Below are positions 1-7,097 of a stretch of DNA of 37,381 nt, piece by piece. Under the pieces are notes generated by a model, which worked only from the letters and a program-made list of their open reading frames with translations, was not told the DNA's origin and did no database searches. The first letter of the stretch is position 1. Each line of letters opens with the position of its first letter. Where the stretch lies: positions 1-37,381 of the forward strand of contig JAYOIK010000054.1 in assembly GCA_038118725.1 (NCBI GenBank), read 5' to 3'. This DNA comes from JADHLJ01 sp038118725. GTDB lineage: Bacteria > Pseudomonadota > Alphaproteobacteria > Thalassobaculales > Thalassobaculaceae. The position numbers were made by a program, and so were the translations under genes.

Positions 1-487
1 CCAAGTTCGCCACCTTTGCCTCGCATATCGAAGGCGTTTCGCTGACTTGGTTTCCTCGCGTTAATGCTTCAGATAGTTCAGCCAGAGATGAGGCGATTGA
101 GCCGAAACCTTTTTCGCATTGATTTTCGTAAAATCTAACCCTATCTTTTTCTATTTCGAGATATTGTCCACAATTTTGATATAAAATATGATATGTACTC
201 GATTATTATTTCAATTTTTCTTTATTATTCAAAAAATCCTCTCTAACTCTCAAGCAACTATTTCCATTTGCGATCAATTTGGCGTGTTCGGTCGCCCCTT
301 TCCACTGAGTCACGATGCTTTGGACCGAGTCATTTGGCAGGAAAAACACTTCGGACAAACCAATCAGCGACGAAATTCCGAATGCGAAACCATAGATAGT
401 CCATGCTACTCGAGCTCCAAAAATTTTTCTAAACTACAGCATCTGTCACCCCACGATCGCCGAAAGATAAACCACTTTCGTTAGCAT
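1..487 (-). pseudogene. Possible decayed gene in AT-rich segment, runs off the left edge
   Basis: Read on the minus strand from an ATG at 487, preceded by a good GAGGGGG ribosome site, one frame runs to the left edge. It is interrupted by TGA and TAG close to the start and by TAA TAA at 203-208. Between the stops the frame is open for about 75 and then about 67 codons, with protein-like content: a hydrophobic stretch (AWTIYGFAFGISSLIGLSEV, about 350-410) and a helix-like stretch (SIASSLAELSEALTRGNQ, about 35-90). I do not recognise the family. The segment is clearly more AT-rich than everything after about 700, so it may be foreign DNA. The overlapping plus-strand frame at 188-484 is the alternative; its Ser/Cys/His/Gln-rich translation looks less like a protein. 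A chance open frame in AT-rich DNA cannot be excluded. Confidence 0.3.
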
Positions 488-685
488 CGCCCCCTCACCT
501 TCACTCCACCGCAGTGAGCGATCTCAAATGATATCCTAAAATTACAAACACAATTAGAATTTTTATTAAAAATTGAAATACTCCTGCGTAATTTTGCAAA
601 ATATAATCCACCAGTCAACATCATCAGAACCATACATTGGTTTTTATTTTTCAAATTGTTTTCGATAGTAAGATAACCTAAGAAT

Positions 686-820
686 TGGAAACACGTCAGA
701 AGCATGGTGATCCGGGACAACCGCTGTCTCGTGCACAAGGCCGCCGGCGATTACCCCCCGGAGGAAGACCGCATCCACTGGCGGCTCTCGATCAAGGGGC
801 CGGTCGAAGGCGTAGCTTGA
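686..820 (+). pseudogene. C-terminal remnant of a TauD/TfdA-family Fe(II)/2-oxoglutarate dioxygenase
   Basis: The frame ending at TGA 818-820 translates to a tail containing DNRCLVHKAAGDYPPEEDR followed by HWRLSIKG. This matches the usual C-terminus of TauD/TfdA dioxygenases, where the (W)DNRxxxH segment carries the distal iron-ligand histidine and is followed by an Arg and the terminal beta strand. Only about 38-45 codons remain. The N-terminal 200-plus residues, including the HxD motif, are absent, and an in-frame TAA lies at 674-676. The homologous part begins almost exactly where the AT-rich left segment ends, so the gene appears to have been cut by the event that brought in or created that segment. 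It cannot be an active enzyme. Confidence 0.6.
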
Positions 821-863
821 GATAGCGCGCGGGTTGGTCAAACCGTCGACCGCCTCACGCCTT

Positions 864-1047
864 GTCATCCCGCCCCATCTCTCGTCATCCCGCCGAAGGG
901 CGGGACCCATTCCGAGATGGTTCAGCCAATGTAGGTTTTTCAATTGAGGCCTTCGGCACAGCCGCGATTGAAACGCGGGTCACGTGGACCAGCCGGAGGA
1001 ATGGGTTCCGTCCTTCGGCGGGATGACGAGGGCCGGGGCGGGATGAC
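864..1047. repeat. Large imperfect inverted repeat in a convergent gap
   Basis: Arms of about 50 bp at 864-913 and 998-1047 are near reverse complements: GTCATCCCGCC...CGTCATCCCGCCGAAGG...GACCCATTCC against GGAATGGGTTCC...CCTTCGGCGGGATGACG...GGCGGGATGAC. The loop is about 84 bp. The element lies between the TauD remnant (+) and the luciferase-like gene (-), so it faces both 3' ends. It belongs to the type of GTCATCCCGGCGAAGG repeat common between alphaproteobacterial genes, probably a terminator or dispersed non-coding element. No gene is seen in 821-1112. Confidence 0.7.
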
Positions 1048-1112
1048 CAGAGATCGGTCGGCAGGGAAACTCCAGCCATCCACTTCCGCCGGCGATACGA
1101 CACCGCAAGCCG

Positions 1113-2153
1113 TCATTCAAACGCCGGCATGACCTGGTGAGTCAGGATGCGCAGGCTGTTCATCACCTGGGCCTCGCTCAAACCGTTGCCGGCGTTCAGT
1201 TCCGCCGTGATGCCGTCGATGCCGAGCACGTCGCGCCACTCGGTGATCCGGGCGATCAGCTGTTCCGCCGTCCCGAAGGCGACCCGGTCGCGCAGGATGT
1301 CCTCGTAGGAGAGCGCCGAGAGCTTGGCGGCGGTGTTGGTGCGCTCGGCGTTTCCACCCTTCGGCGCGCCGGCCCGGACGATGGCCGCCTGACGCTCGAA
1401 ATAGTAGGTGATGTTGGCGCGCGGCTCCTCATAGGCCGCGGCCTCGGTATCGGCGGCGAAGACCGGCACCCGGAGAAACACGCTGCCCGCGCCGGGATGC
1501 CCTCGGGCGCGCCAGGTCTCGCGATAGACATTGATGTTCTCGACCAGCGCCTCCAAGCCGTCGCCGCGCAACCCGACGAATAGCGGCAGGCCCTGCTCCG
1601 CCACCGTCTTGAATGTCGCCGCGGAGGACGCGGCCATGCGCATCGGCGGGGTTGGCTTTTGGATCGGCTGGGGCACCACCAACGCGTCGGAGACCTTGTA
1701 ATAGGCGCCGTCATGGGAGAACTTCTCGCCCGACCAGGCCCGGCGCAGAATCTCCAGGGTCTCTTCGAAGCGCCCCTGGCTCTCGGCGTAGTCGATGTTG
1801 AACGTGTTGTAGGAGCGCACGAAGCCGCTGCGACCGATGCCGAAATCCAGCCGGCCGCCGCTCAGCTGATCCACGGTGGCCGCTTCCTCGGCGATCCGCG
1901 ACGGGTTGTTCAGCGGCAGGACATAGACCGCCAGTCCGATGCGTATCCGCCGGGTGCGCGCGGCGATGGCGGCGGCGACCGCGATCGGCGAGGACAGGAC
2001 CGAACGGTCCGGCGAGAAGTGAAACTCGGCCAGCCAGGCGCTGTCGAGCCCCCATGCCTCGGCGGCGTCCACCAGCGCCAGCCCCTCGCGAAACGCGTCG
2101 GCCTGACTGGTGTCGGGCCGGACCCCGAATTCCATGAAAATTCCGAAATGCAT
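1113..2153 (-). CDS. LLM-class flavin-dependent monooxygenase
   Basis: This 346-aa protein has the bacterial luciferase-like TIM barrel: an N-terminal MHFGIFMEFG strand, the GLDSAWLAEFHFSPDR segment (about residues 35-51), RIRIGLAVYVLPLNNPSRIAEE (about 70-91), and the GGRLDFGIGRSGF phosphate/FMN-side motif (about 100-112). Length is normal for the family, whose members use FMNH2 (F420 in some clades) to oxidise small organic molecules. The exact substrate cannot be read from sequence. The start is ATG 2153. It is transcribed away from the amidohydrolase operon at 2320, with about 165 bp of shared upstream DNA. The cytoplasmic location is inferred from the lack of a signal peptide. Confidence 0.85.
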   Translation of the reverse strand: MHFGIFMEFGVRPDTSQADAFREGLALVDAAEAWGLDSAWLAEFHFSPDRSVLSSPIAVAAAIAARTRRIRIGLAVYVLPLNNPSRIAEEAATVDQLSGGRLDFGIGRSGFVRSYNTFNIDYAESQGRFEETLEILRRAWSGEKFSHDGAYYKVSDALVVPQPIQKPTPPMRMAASSAATFKTVAEQGLPLFVGLRGDGLEALVENINVYRETWRARGHPGAGSVFLRVPVFAADTEAAAYEEPRANITYYFERQAAIVRAGAPKGGNAERTNTAAKLSALSYEDILRDRVAFGTAEQLIARITEWRDVLGIDGITAELNAGNGLSEAQVMNSLRILTHQVMPAFE

Positions 2154-2319
2154 GGAACGAGCGTATCACCGCCTCCGGGGTCCGACGATAGGCCGACCAT
2201 CGCATTGGAGATAACGTTGCCGCGGGCACGCTCGCGGCCCCATCGCGGGATGCCAAAGCCGCGGGCATCTCGCACTATGGTCGCAACAAGGCGGAACGCC
2301 GCGATGGGGAGGTGAAAAG

Positions 2320-3144
2320 ATGCAAATCGTCGACGCGCAAATCCATACCTGGGGGACCGGCCTGCCGAGCAACCTGTCGCATCGCCAGGTCACCCATTTC
2401 ACCCCCGCCGAGGCGATCGCGCTGATGGACGAGGGCGGTGTCGACGCGGCGGTGATCCATCCGCCGCACTGGGATCCGAACTCGACGGAGATGGCGTTTC
2501 AGGCCTGCCGCGACTATCCCGGACGCTTCGCGATTCTCGGATCGCTGCCCCTGGACGAGGGCCAATCGGCGCCGCTGATCGCGACCTGGCGGGACCAGCC
2601 GGGGATGCTGGGGCTGCGTTACGTGTTCCTGCACGACCCCGAGAAGCAACGCCTGCACGACGGCGAGTTGGAATGGATGTGGACCGCGGCCGAGGCGGCG
2701 GGGGTACCGGTCTCGTGCCTCGCCACGGACTCCCTAACGGTCCTGGGCGAGGTGGCGCGGCGGCATCCGGGTTTGCGTTTGACCATCGATCATCTCGGCG
2801 GCCGGGGCGGGCTCACCACCCTGAAGGATCACGAGGCGATGGTTCACATGCCCGAATTGCTGAAACTCGCCGCGCTGCCCAATGTCGCGGTCAAGGCCAC
2901 CGGCGCGCCGGGCTATTCCGGCGAGGCCTATCCGTTTCCGATCATGCAAACCTATCTGAAACAGATCTTCGACGCCTTCGGGCCGAGCCGGATGTTCTGG
3001 GGCACCGACATCACCAAGATGCCGTGTTCCTGGCGGCAATGCGTCGAGATGTTCACCGAGGAGTTGGACTGGTTGAACGCGGATGACAAGCGCCTGATCA
3101 TGGGCGAGGCGATTTGCAAGTGGTGGGGCTGGGACCGCGGCTGA
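2320..3144 (+). CDS. Amidohydrolase family 2 (PF04909) metal-dependent hydrolase
   Basis: This 274-aa protein shows the ACMSD/amidohydrolase-2 barrel pattern. An N-terminal DAQIHTW (Asp5, His8) supplies early metal or active-site residues, a TIDHLGG segment near residue 154 carries the mid-barrel His, and FWGTDITK near 227 carries the conserved Asp. Family members hydrolyse lactones or decarboxylate aromatic or dicarboxylic substrates; the substrate here is unknown. GGGAGGTG just upstream is a strong ribosome site supporting ATG 2320. It heads a same-strand run with the SDR (51 bp later) and the PhyH dioxygenase, suggesting a small catabolic operon. Confidence 0.85.
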   Translation: MQIVDAQIHTWGTGLPSNLSHRQVTHFTPAEAIALMDEGGVDAAVIHPPHWDPNSTEMAFQACRDYPGRFAILGSLPLDEGQSAPLIATWRDQPGMLGLRYVFLHDPEKQRLHDGELEWMWTAAEAAGVPVSCLATDSLTVLGEVARRHPGLRLTIDHLGGRGGLTTLKDHEAMVHMPELLKLAALPNVAVKATGAPGYSGEAYPFPIMQTYLKQIFDAFGPSRMFWGTDITKMPCSWRQCVEMFTEELDWLNADDKRLIMGEAICKWWGWDRG

Positions 3145-3194
3145 ACCGCCCCCGGAAGAGAAAAGAGAACAAGGAAAAACGGGAGGTCGGCGAG

Positions 3195-4040
3195 ATGCTG
3201 AACAAGAACGGAAAACAGGTCGCCGTGGTGATCGGCGCCACGTCGAAATGGCAGGCCGACGGCCGCCAGACCAAGCTGATCCATGGCCAATCCGTGGATG
3301 ATAGCGAGATGCCGGTCGGCAAGCGCTGGGGCGTCGGCGGGGCGCTGTCGCAGAAATTCGCCGCCGAGGGCTTCTTCACCGTGCTGACCAGCCGGACCGA
3401 GGCCAATGCCCAGCCGCTGGCCGACGCGATCCGCGCCCAAGGCAATGAGTGCATGATCGTCGAGCTCGATCTGTCCTCCGAGGCCTCGATCGCCGCCGCC
3501 TTCGACAGGATTCGCGACGAGGCGGGCGACCCCGAGGTGCTGATCTACAACGCCGGCTACAATGACGGGCGCGAGCTGCCGCCGGAGAAGGAGTTGCTGG
3601 AGCATATCCCGATCGAGATGTTCGACACCGCCCAGCATGTCTCCAGCCGCGGCCCCTTCCTGGTCGCCAAGCAGGTGCTGCCCTCGATGCGCGAGAAGGG
3701 CCACGGCTCGTTCTTCTTCTCGAACAACAACAAGTCGCTGCGCGGCACCAAGCGCTATACCGGCGAGTCGCTCTACTATCCCCGGGTGATGATGCGGACC
3801 CTGGCCCAGGTGCTGACCGAGGAATACTCGGAGCACGGCATCCATGTCGCCAATGTGGTCATCGACGGTCTGATCGACGCCCCCGGCGCGCGGGCCCTGA
3901 AGAAGGCCCAGGACAACCCGGATATCGTCATCGACCCGACCAAGATCGCCGAGGCCTTCTACTATCTGCACACCCAGGACCGCTCCTGCTGGACCCATGA
4001 GCTGCAACTGACCCCGCACCCGACCAAGCCGGCGTTTTGA
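3195..4040 (+). CDS. Atypical short-chain dehydrogenase/reductase
   Basis: This is a 281-aa Rossmann-fold SDR. The start is placed at ATG 3195 because GGGAGG precedes it and SDR homology begins there; a longer frame from 3114 would overlap the amidohydrolase. IGATSK (about 13-18) begins the nucleotide-binding loop, but about 27 extra residues separate it from the WGVGGALSQKF part (45-55) that normally follows at once. IYNAGYN (118-124) is the NAG motif. The usual catalytic YxxxK is not present: the matching place reads SLYYPRVMM (192-200), with Arg in place of Lys. The C-terminal VANVVIDGLID matches SDRs of unknown substrate. It may reduce a bound product of its neighbours or may have lost dehydrogenase activity. 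Confidence 0.8.
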   Translation: MLNKNGKQVAVVIGATSKWQADGRQTKLIHGQSVDDSEMPVGKRWGVGGALSQKFAAEGFFTVLTSRTEANAQPLADAIRAQGNECMIVELDLSSEASIAAAFDRIRDEAGDPEVLIYNAGYNDGRELPPEKELLEHIPIEMFDTAQHVSSRGPFLVAKQVLPSMREKGHGSFFFSNNNKSLRGTKRYTGESLYYPRVMMRTLAQVLTEEYSEHGIHVANVVIDGLIDAPGARALKKAQDNPDIVIDPTKIAEAFYYLHTQDRSCWTHELQLTPHPTKPAF

Positions 4041-4048
4041 GGGGCGAC

Positions 4049-4867
4049 ATGACCGAAGCGCCGATGCGCGATATCACCGCCGAGGAACGACGCGCCTTCG
4101 AGGAGGACGGGGTTGTCCATCTCAAGGAGTTCTTCAACATGGATTGGGTTGAAATGCTGCGCGACCGCGCCGCCGACGCCATGGCCAATCCGGGCAAGAT
4201 GGCCCAGGAACTGGCGAAGAGCGACGACGCGGGGCGATTCTTCACCGAGACGTTCCTGTGGCATCGCGACGACGCTTTTGAGCGGTTCGTGCGCGAGTCG
4301 CCGGCGGCCGCGCTGGCGGCCCAGGTCATGCGGTCGACTCGGATGAACATTGTCTTCGATCAATTCTTGATCAAGGAACCCGGCACCGACGAGCCGACGG
4401 TCTGGCACCATGACCTCACCTATTGGCCAATCCGGGGCGACCGGGTGGCGACGCTCTGGCTGGCGCTGGACGAGGTGACGGAGGATAGCGGCTCGATGGA
4501 GTTCGTTCGGGGCTCTCACAAATGGGGCAAGCGCTTTCACCCCATCGCCTTCGTGGACCACGGCAAATACAAGACCGAGGAGCCGCCGGTTCCGGATATC
4601 CACGCAATGCGCGACGAGCTCGACTTCATCCGGTTTGACTACGAACCCGGAGATTGCACGATCCATCATGGTCTGATGGTTCACATGGCCGGCGGCAACA
4701 GACGCCAGGACCGAAGCCGTCGGGCCTATGTCACGCGCTGGGCCGGCGACGGCGTGGTCTATGATCCACGTCCGAATATCCAACCCATGCTGTTCGACCC
4801 GGATCTCGCCCCGGGGGCGCCGCTGGACAGCAAGCTCTGGCCCCGGGTTTGGGAACGACCGGCTTAA
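4049..4867 (+). CDS. Phytanoyl-CoA dioxygenase (PhyH) family protein
   Basis: This is a 272-aa non-heme Fe(II)/2-oxoglutarate oxygenase. WHHDL (residues 119-123) holds the HxD iron motif (His120, Asp122), and GDCTIHHGLMVHMAGGN with RRQDRSRRAY (201-227) supplies the distal His and the Arg that binds 2-oxoglutarate. Length fits the family (hydroxylases, demethylases, halogenases); substrate unknown. A TTG at 4037 would extend it by four residues, but ATG 4049 lies 8 bp after the SDR stop and is preferred. Its stop shares the palindromic TTAA at 4864-4867 with the convergent EamA gene, so the two genes have no gap between them. Confidence 0.85.
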   Translation: MTEAPMRDITAEERRAFEEDGVVHLKEFFNMDWVEMLRDRAADAMANPGKMAQELAKSDDAGRFFTETFLWHRDDAFERFVRESPAAALAAQVMRSTRMNIVFDQFLIKEPGTDEPTVWHHDLTYWPIRGDRVATLWLALDEVTEDSGSMEFVRGSHKWGKRFHPIAFVDHGKYKTEEPPVPDIHAMRDELDFIRFDYEPGDCTIHHGLMVHMAGGNRRQDRSRRAYVTRWAGDGVVYDPRPNIQPMLFDPDLAPGAPLDSKLWPRVWERPA

Positions 4868-5778
4868 CCCGCTTTTAGGCGCCGCGCCCGCGCGTCGGTC
4901 CATTGCATCAACAGGATGCCGCCCAGAACCATCGCCGCGCCGATCACGCGGTCGACGGTGAGAAACTCCTGAAACAGGAACATCGCGCCGACGATGCTGG
5001 CGACGGGCTGCAGGTTGTTGACCATCGCCGTCGGCTCGGCGCCGATGCGCCGGATCGCGAAATAGAAGAGCGGGATCGAGCAGGATTGCAACAGCACCAC
5101 CAGCGACAGGCCCCACCAACCGCCAGCCATGTCGGGCAGCCTGAGTTCATCCAGCTGGATCGCCAGCACCAGCATGACCACCGAGGCGACGCAGGACTGA
5201 TAGAACACGATCACGAAGGGGTGCAGGCCGGTGGCGCGGCGGCTGAGCCAGACCATGTTGACCGCGCAGGCGATCCCCGCCGTAAGCCCGATGGCCACGC
5301 CCCGGATATCGAGATCCGCGAACCCGACGCCGAGCATCACCGCCAAGCCCGCGAAGCTGGTGAGCATCGCCGCCACCTTGACGAGGCTCGGGGGCTTTCG
5401 GTCCGCCACCGCGTTGATCAGGGCCACCACCGGCGGGTAGACGAAGAACAACAGCGCGGCCAGACCGACGGGAATGTACTTGGTCGAGCCGATATTGCCG
5501 AAAGCCATATGCGCGAACAACAGGCCCAGGAACAGCAGATGCGGCCAGGACCCCTTGGGCGGGCGCAAGGACTGTCCGGTCACCCGGCAAAGCGCGACGA
5601 TCAGGCCGATCGAGAAGATCGAACGGCACAGCGCCACCGTGAGCGGCGTGGTGCCGCCGTCGAAGGCGACCCGCCCGAACGCCACCGCCAGACCAAGCCC
5701 GATCGAGCAGAGAATGGCGCAAATCAGCCCCGAGGCCCGGTCGCGCGGGTTGGCTGCATCGGTTATGGGAGCGGTCAC
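4864..5778 (-). CDS. EamA/DMT-family transporter (10-TM exporter)
   Basis: This 304-aa integral membrane protein consists of two EamA repeats with about ten hydrophobic helices. The first repeat opens with SGLICAILCSIGLGLAVAFGR and contains a KYIPVGLAALLFFVYPPVVAL segment; the second has AEPTAMVNNLQPVASIVGAM. Drug/metabolite transporters of this kind export or exchange small metabolites in the inner membrane; the substrate is not predictable. The start is GTG 5778, about 10 bp after an AAGGA-like site. It is divergent from the ChrR-like cupin gene at 5895, with 116 bp of shared upstream DNA, and convergent with PhyH. Confidence 0.87.
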   Translation of the reverse strand: MTAPITDAANPRDRASGLICAILCSIGLGLAVAFGRVAFDGGTTPLTVALCRSIFSIGLIVALCRVTGQSLRPPKGSWPHLLFLGLLFAHMAFGNIGSTKYIPVGLAALLFFVYPPVVALINAVADRKPPSLVKVAAMLTSFAGLAVMLGVGFADLDIRGVAIGLTAGIACAVNMVWLSRRATGLHPFVIVFYQSCVASVVMLVLAIQLDELRLPDMAGGWWGLSLVVLLQSCSIPLFYFAIRRIGAEPTAMVNNLQPVASIVGAMFLFQEFLTVDRVIGAAMVLGGILLMQWTDARARRLKAG

Positions 5779-5894
5779 GGAGCGGAGATCCTTTCGCGAT
5801 CGGCACTATAGAGTTGCCGGCCCGGGCGTCAATTCCACTTGATCGCGCGCGAAATGCCACCAATCTGTTGGATGTCAATCACGGGAGGCTCGGC

Positions 5895-6554
5895 ATGCGC
5901 ATCAACGCGGATCTTAACCAGCGGGCGGTCGCCAGGACCGAGGAAATGGATTGGGTGGACTCGCCCCTGCCCGGCGTCCAGCGCCGCATGCTGGACCGCG
6001 ACGGCGAGGAAGTCGCGCGCGCCACGTCGATCGTGCGCTATGCCCCGAACAGCCATTTCACCGCCCATACCCATGGCGCCGGCGAGGAGTTTCTGGTGCT
6101 CGAGGGGGTCTTCTCGGACGAGCATGGCGACTATGGCCCCGGCAGCTATGTGCGCAACCCGCCGGGCTCCAGCCATACCCCCTATAGCAAGGACGGCTGC
6201 ACGATCCTGGTGAAGCTGCGCCAGATGAAGGACGAGGACCAGGAAACCGTGCGGATCGACACCGCCACCACGGCCTTTCTGGACACCGACAATCCCGGCA
6301 TCAAGCGTCTGGTTCTGTTCGAGGGATATGGCGAGCGGGTCACCATGGTGCGCGCGACCCCGGGCTGCCAGGTGCCGATGCACGGCCATCCCGGCGGCGA
6401 GGAGGTCTTCGTCCTGGAAGGCGCGCTGGCCGATGAGCATGGCGTCTATCCCAAGGGAACCTGGGTGCGCATGCCCGCCGGAAGCACCCACGCCCCCTGG
6501 TCCGAGGAAGGCGCCCTGCTCTGGGTAAAAGCCGGCCACCTGCCGGCGGCGTGA
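5895..6554 (+). CDS. Double-cupin protein, ChrR cupin-like
   Basis: This 219-aa protein is built of two cupin folds. The first (about 15-115) has HTHGAGEEFLVLEG, the metal-binding HxH...E motif, with a later SSHTPY histidine. The second (about 125-215) has MHGHPGGEEVFVLEG and STHAPW. It resembles the cupin half of the anti-sigma factor ChrR but has no N-terminal zinc finger that would bind a sigma factor, so an enzymatic or metal-binding role is more likely than a regulatory one. ATG 5895 is chosen because GGGAGG lies 7 bp upstream; upstream in-frame codons look non-coding. No partner gene overlaps it. Confidence 0.8.
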   Translation: MRINADLNQRAVARTEEMDWVDSPLPGVQRRMLDRDGEEVARATSIVRYAPNSHFTAHTHGAGEEFLVLEGVFSDEHGDYGPGSYVRNPPGSSHTPYSKDGCTILVKLRQMKDEDQETVRIDTATTAFLDTDNPGIKRLVLFEGYGERVTMVRATPGCQVPMHGHPGGEEVFVLEGALADEHGVYPKGTWVRMPAGSTHAPWSEEGALLWVKAGHLPAA

Positions 6555-7097
6555 CCAGGGAAAGGGGATAAGCGCCGCCGCGTCAGCTCCCTCTACAAAC
6601 CTTTGTCATCCCAGCGCAAGCTCACTGCCGTCCGGGAAAAATTCAACGCCGCGCGTGACTTCCCGAACCCATCGCGTCAGGGACAAGCTGGGGCGCAAAT
6701 CCGCTTGCCAAAAGCCCCGGCTTGTCCCTGGCGCGACGGAGAATACGGGATCGCGGCGGATATGCGGTGGATCCCGGAGAACCGGGCTTTCTCGTCGTCC
6801 TCGCGGGCGGGAACCCCTCGGCGGTTGGACAGGCGCCCGCTGTTTCCCGTTTCACCGGCTTTCGAGGCGAGAGCCCTCGCCCACGCGAGAGCGACGGGAA
6901 GACAAGGAGGCGTCGGCGCGGCCATGGCGAGCACGGGTAGCCGGAAAAGGAAACCTGGTTGGTTCGGGGCCCTCACAAGAGGGATATCTGACGAGTGGGG
7001 CCGCCCCGCGGTCGCGAATGGCTTGATCCGGGCGGGGATGGATTTGTAAAGACGGAGCGATCATCGTCGTTCTCCTCTTCCGCCGGGACCAACGCCC
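6555..7097. other. Intergenic region with inverted repeats, no gene seen
   Basis: This 543-bp gap lies between two plus-strand genes. The short frames on both strands translate to Arg/Pro/Ser-rich sequence without family features. A clear inverted repeat (arms 6673-6693 and 6715-6735, 19 of 21 bases pairing) and further GC-rich palindromes around 6770-6900 suggest dispersed non-coding repeats, which may end the cupin transcript. The promoter of the BVMO gene should lie near 7000-7090; I see no convincing -35/-10 pair. Confidence 0.6.
6673..6735. terminator. Strong GC-rich inverted repeat after the cupin gene
   Basis: CGCGTCAGGGACAAGCTGGGG pairs with CCCCGGCTTGTCCCTGGCGCG with two mismatches and a 21-bp loop. 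It would form a stable hairpin 120 bp after the cupin stop. No T-tract follows, so it is either a Rho-type or processing hairpin or just a repeat element. Confidence 0.4.

Noticed and set aside
188..484. 98-codon plus-strand frame in the AT-rich segment
   Set aside because: Weak start context and Ser/Cys/His/Gln-rich translation; the opposite strand frame looks more like a real, though broken, gene.
2952..5119. Long minus-strand frames opposite the SDR and PhyH genes
   Set aside because: Antisense shadows of well-supported genes in GC-rich DNA; translations are His/Gly/Asp/Gln-rich with no domain pattern.
6603..7049. Several 60-150 codon frames in the cupin-BVMO gap
   Set aside because: Overlapping frames in repeats on both strands, Arg/Pro-rich, no ribosome sites or domains.
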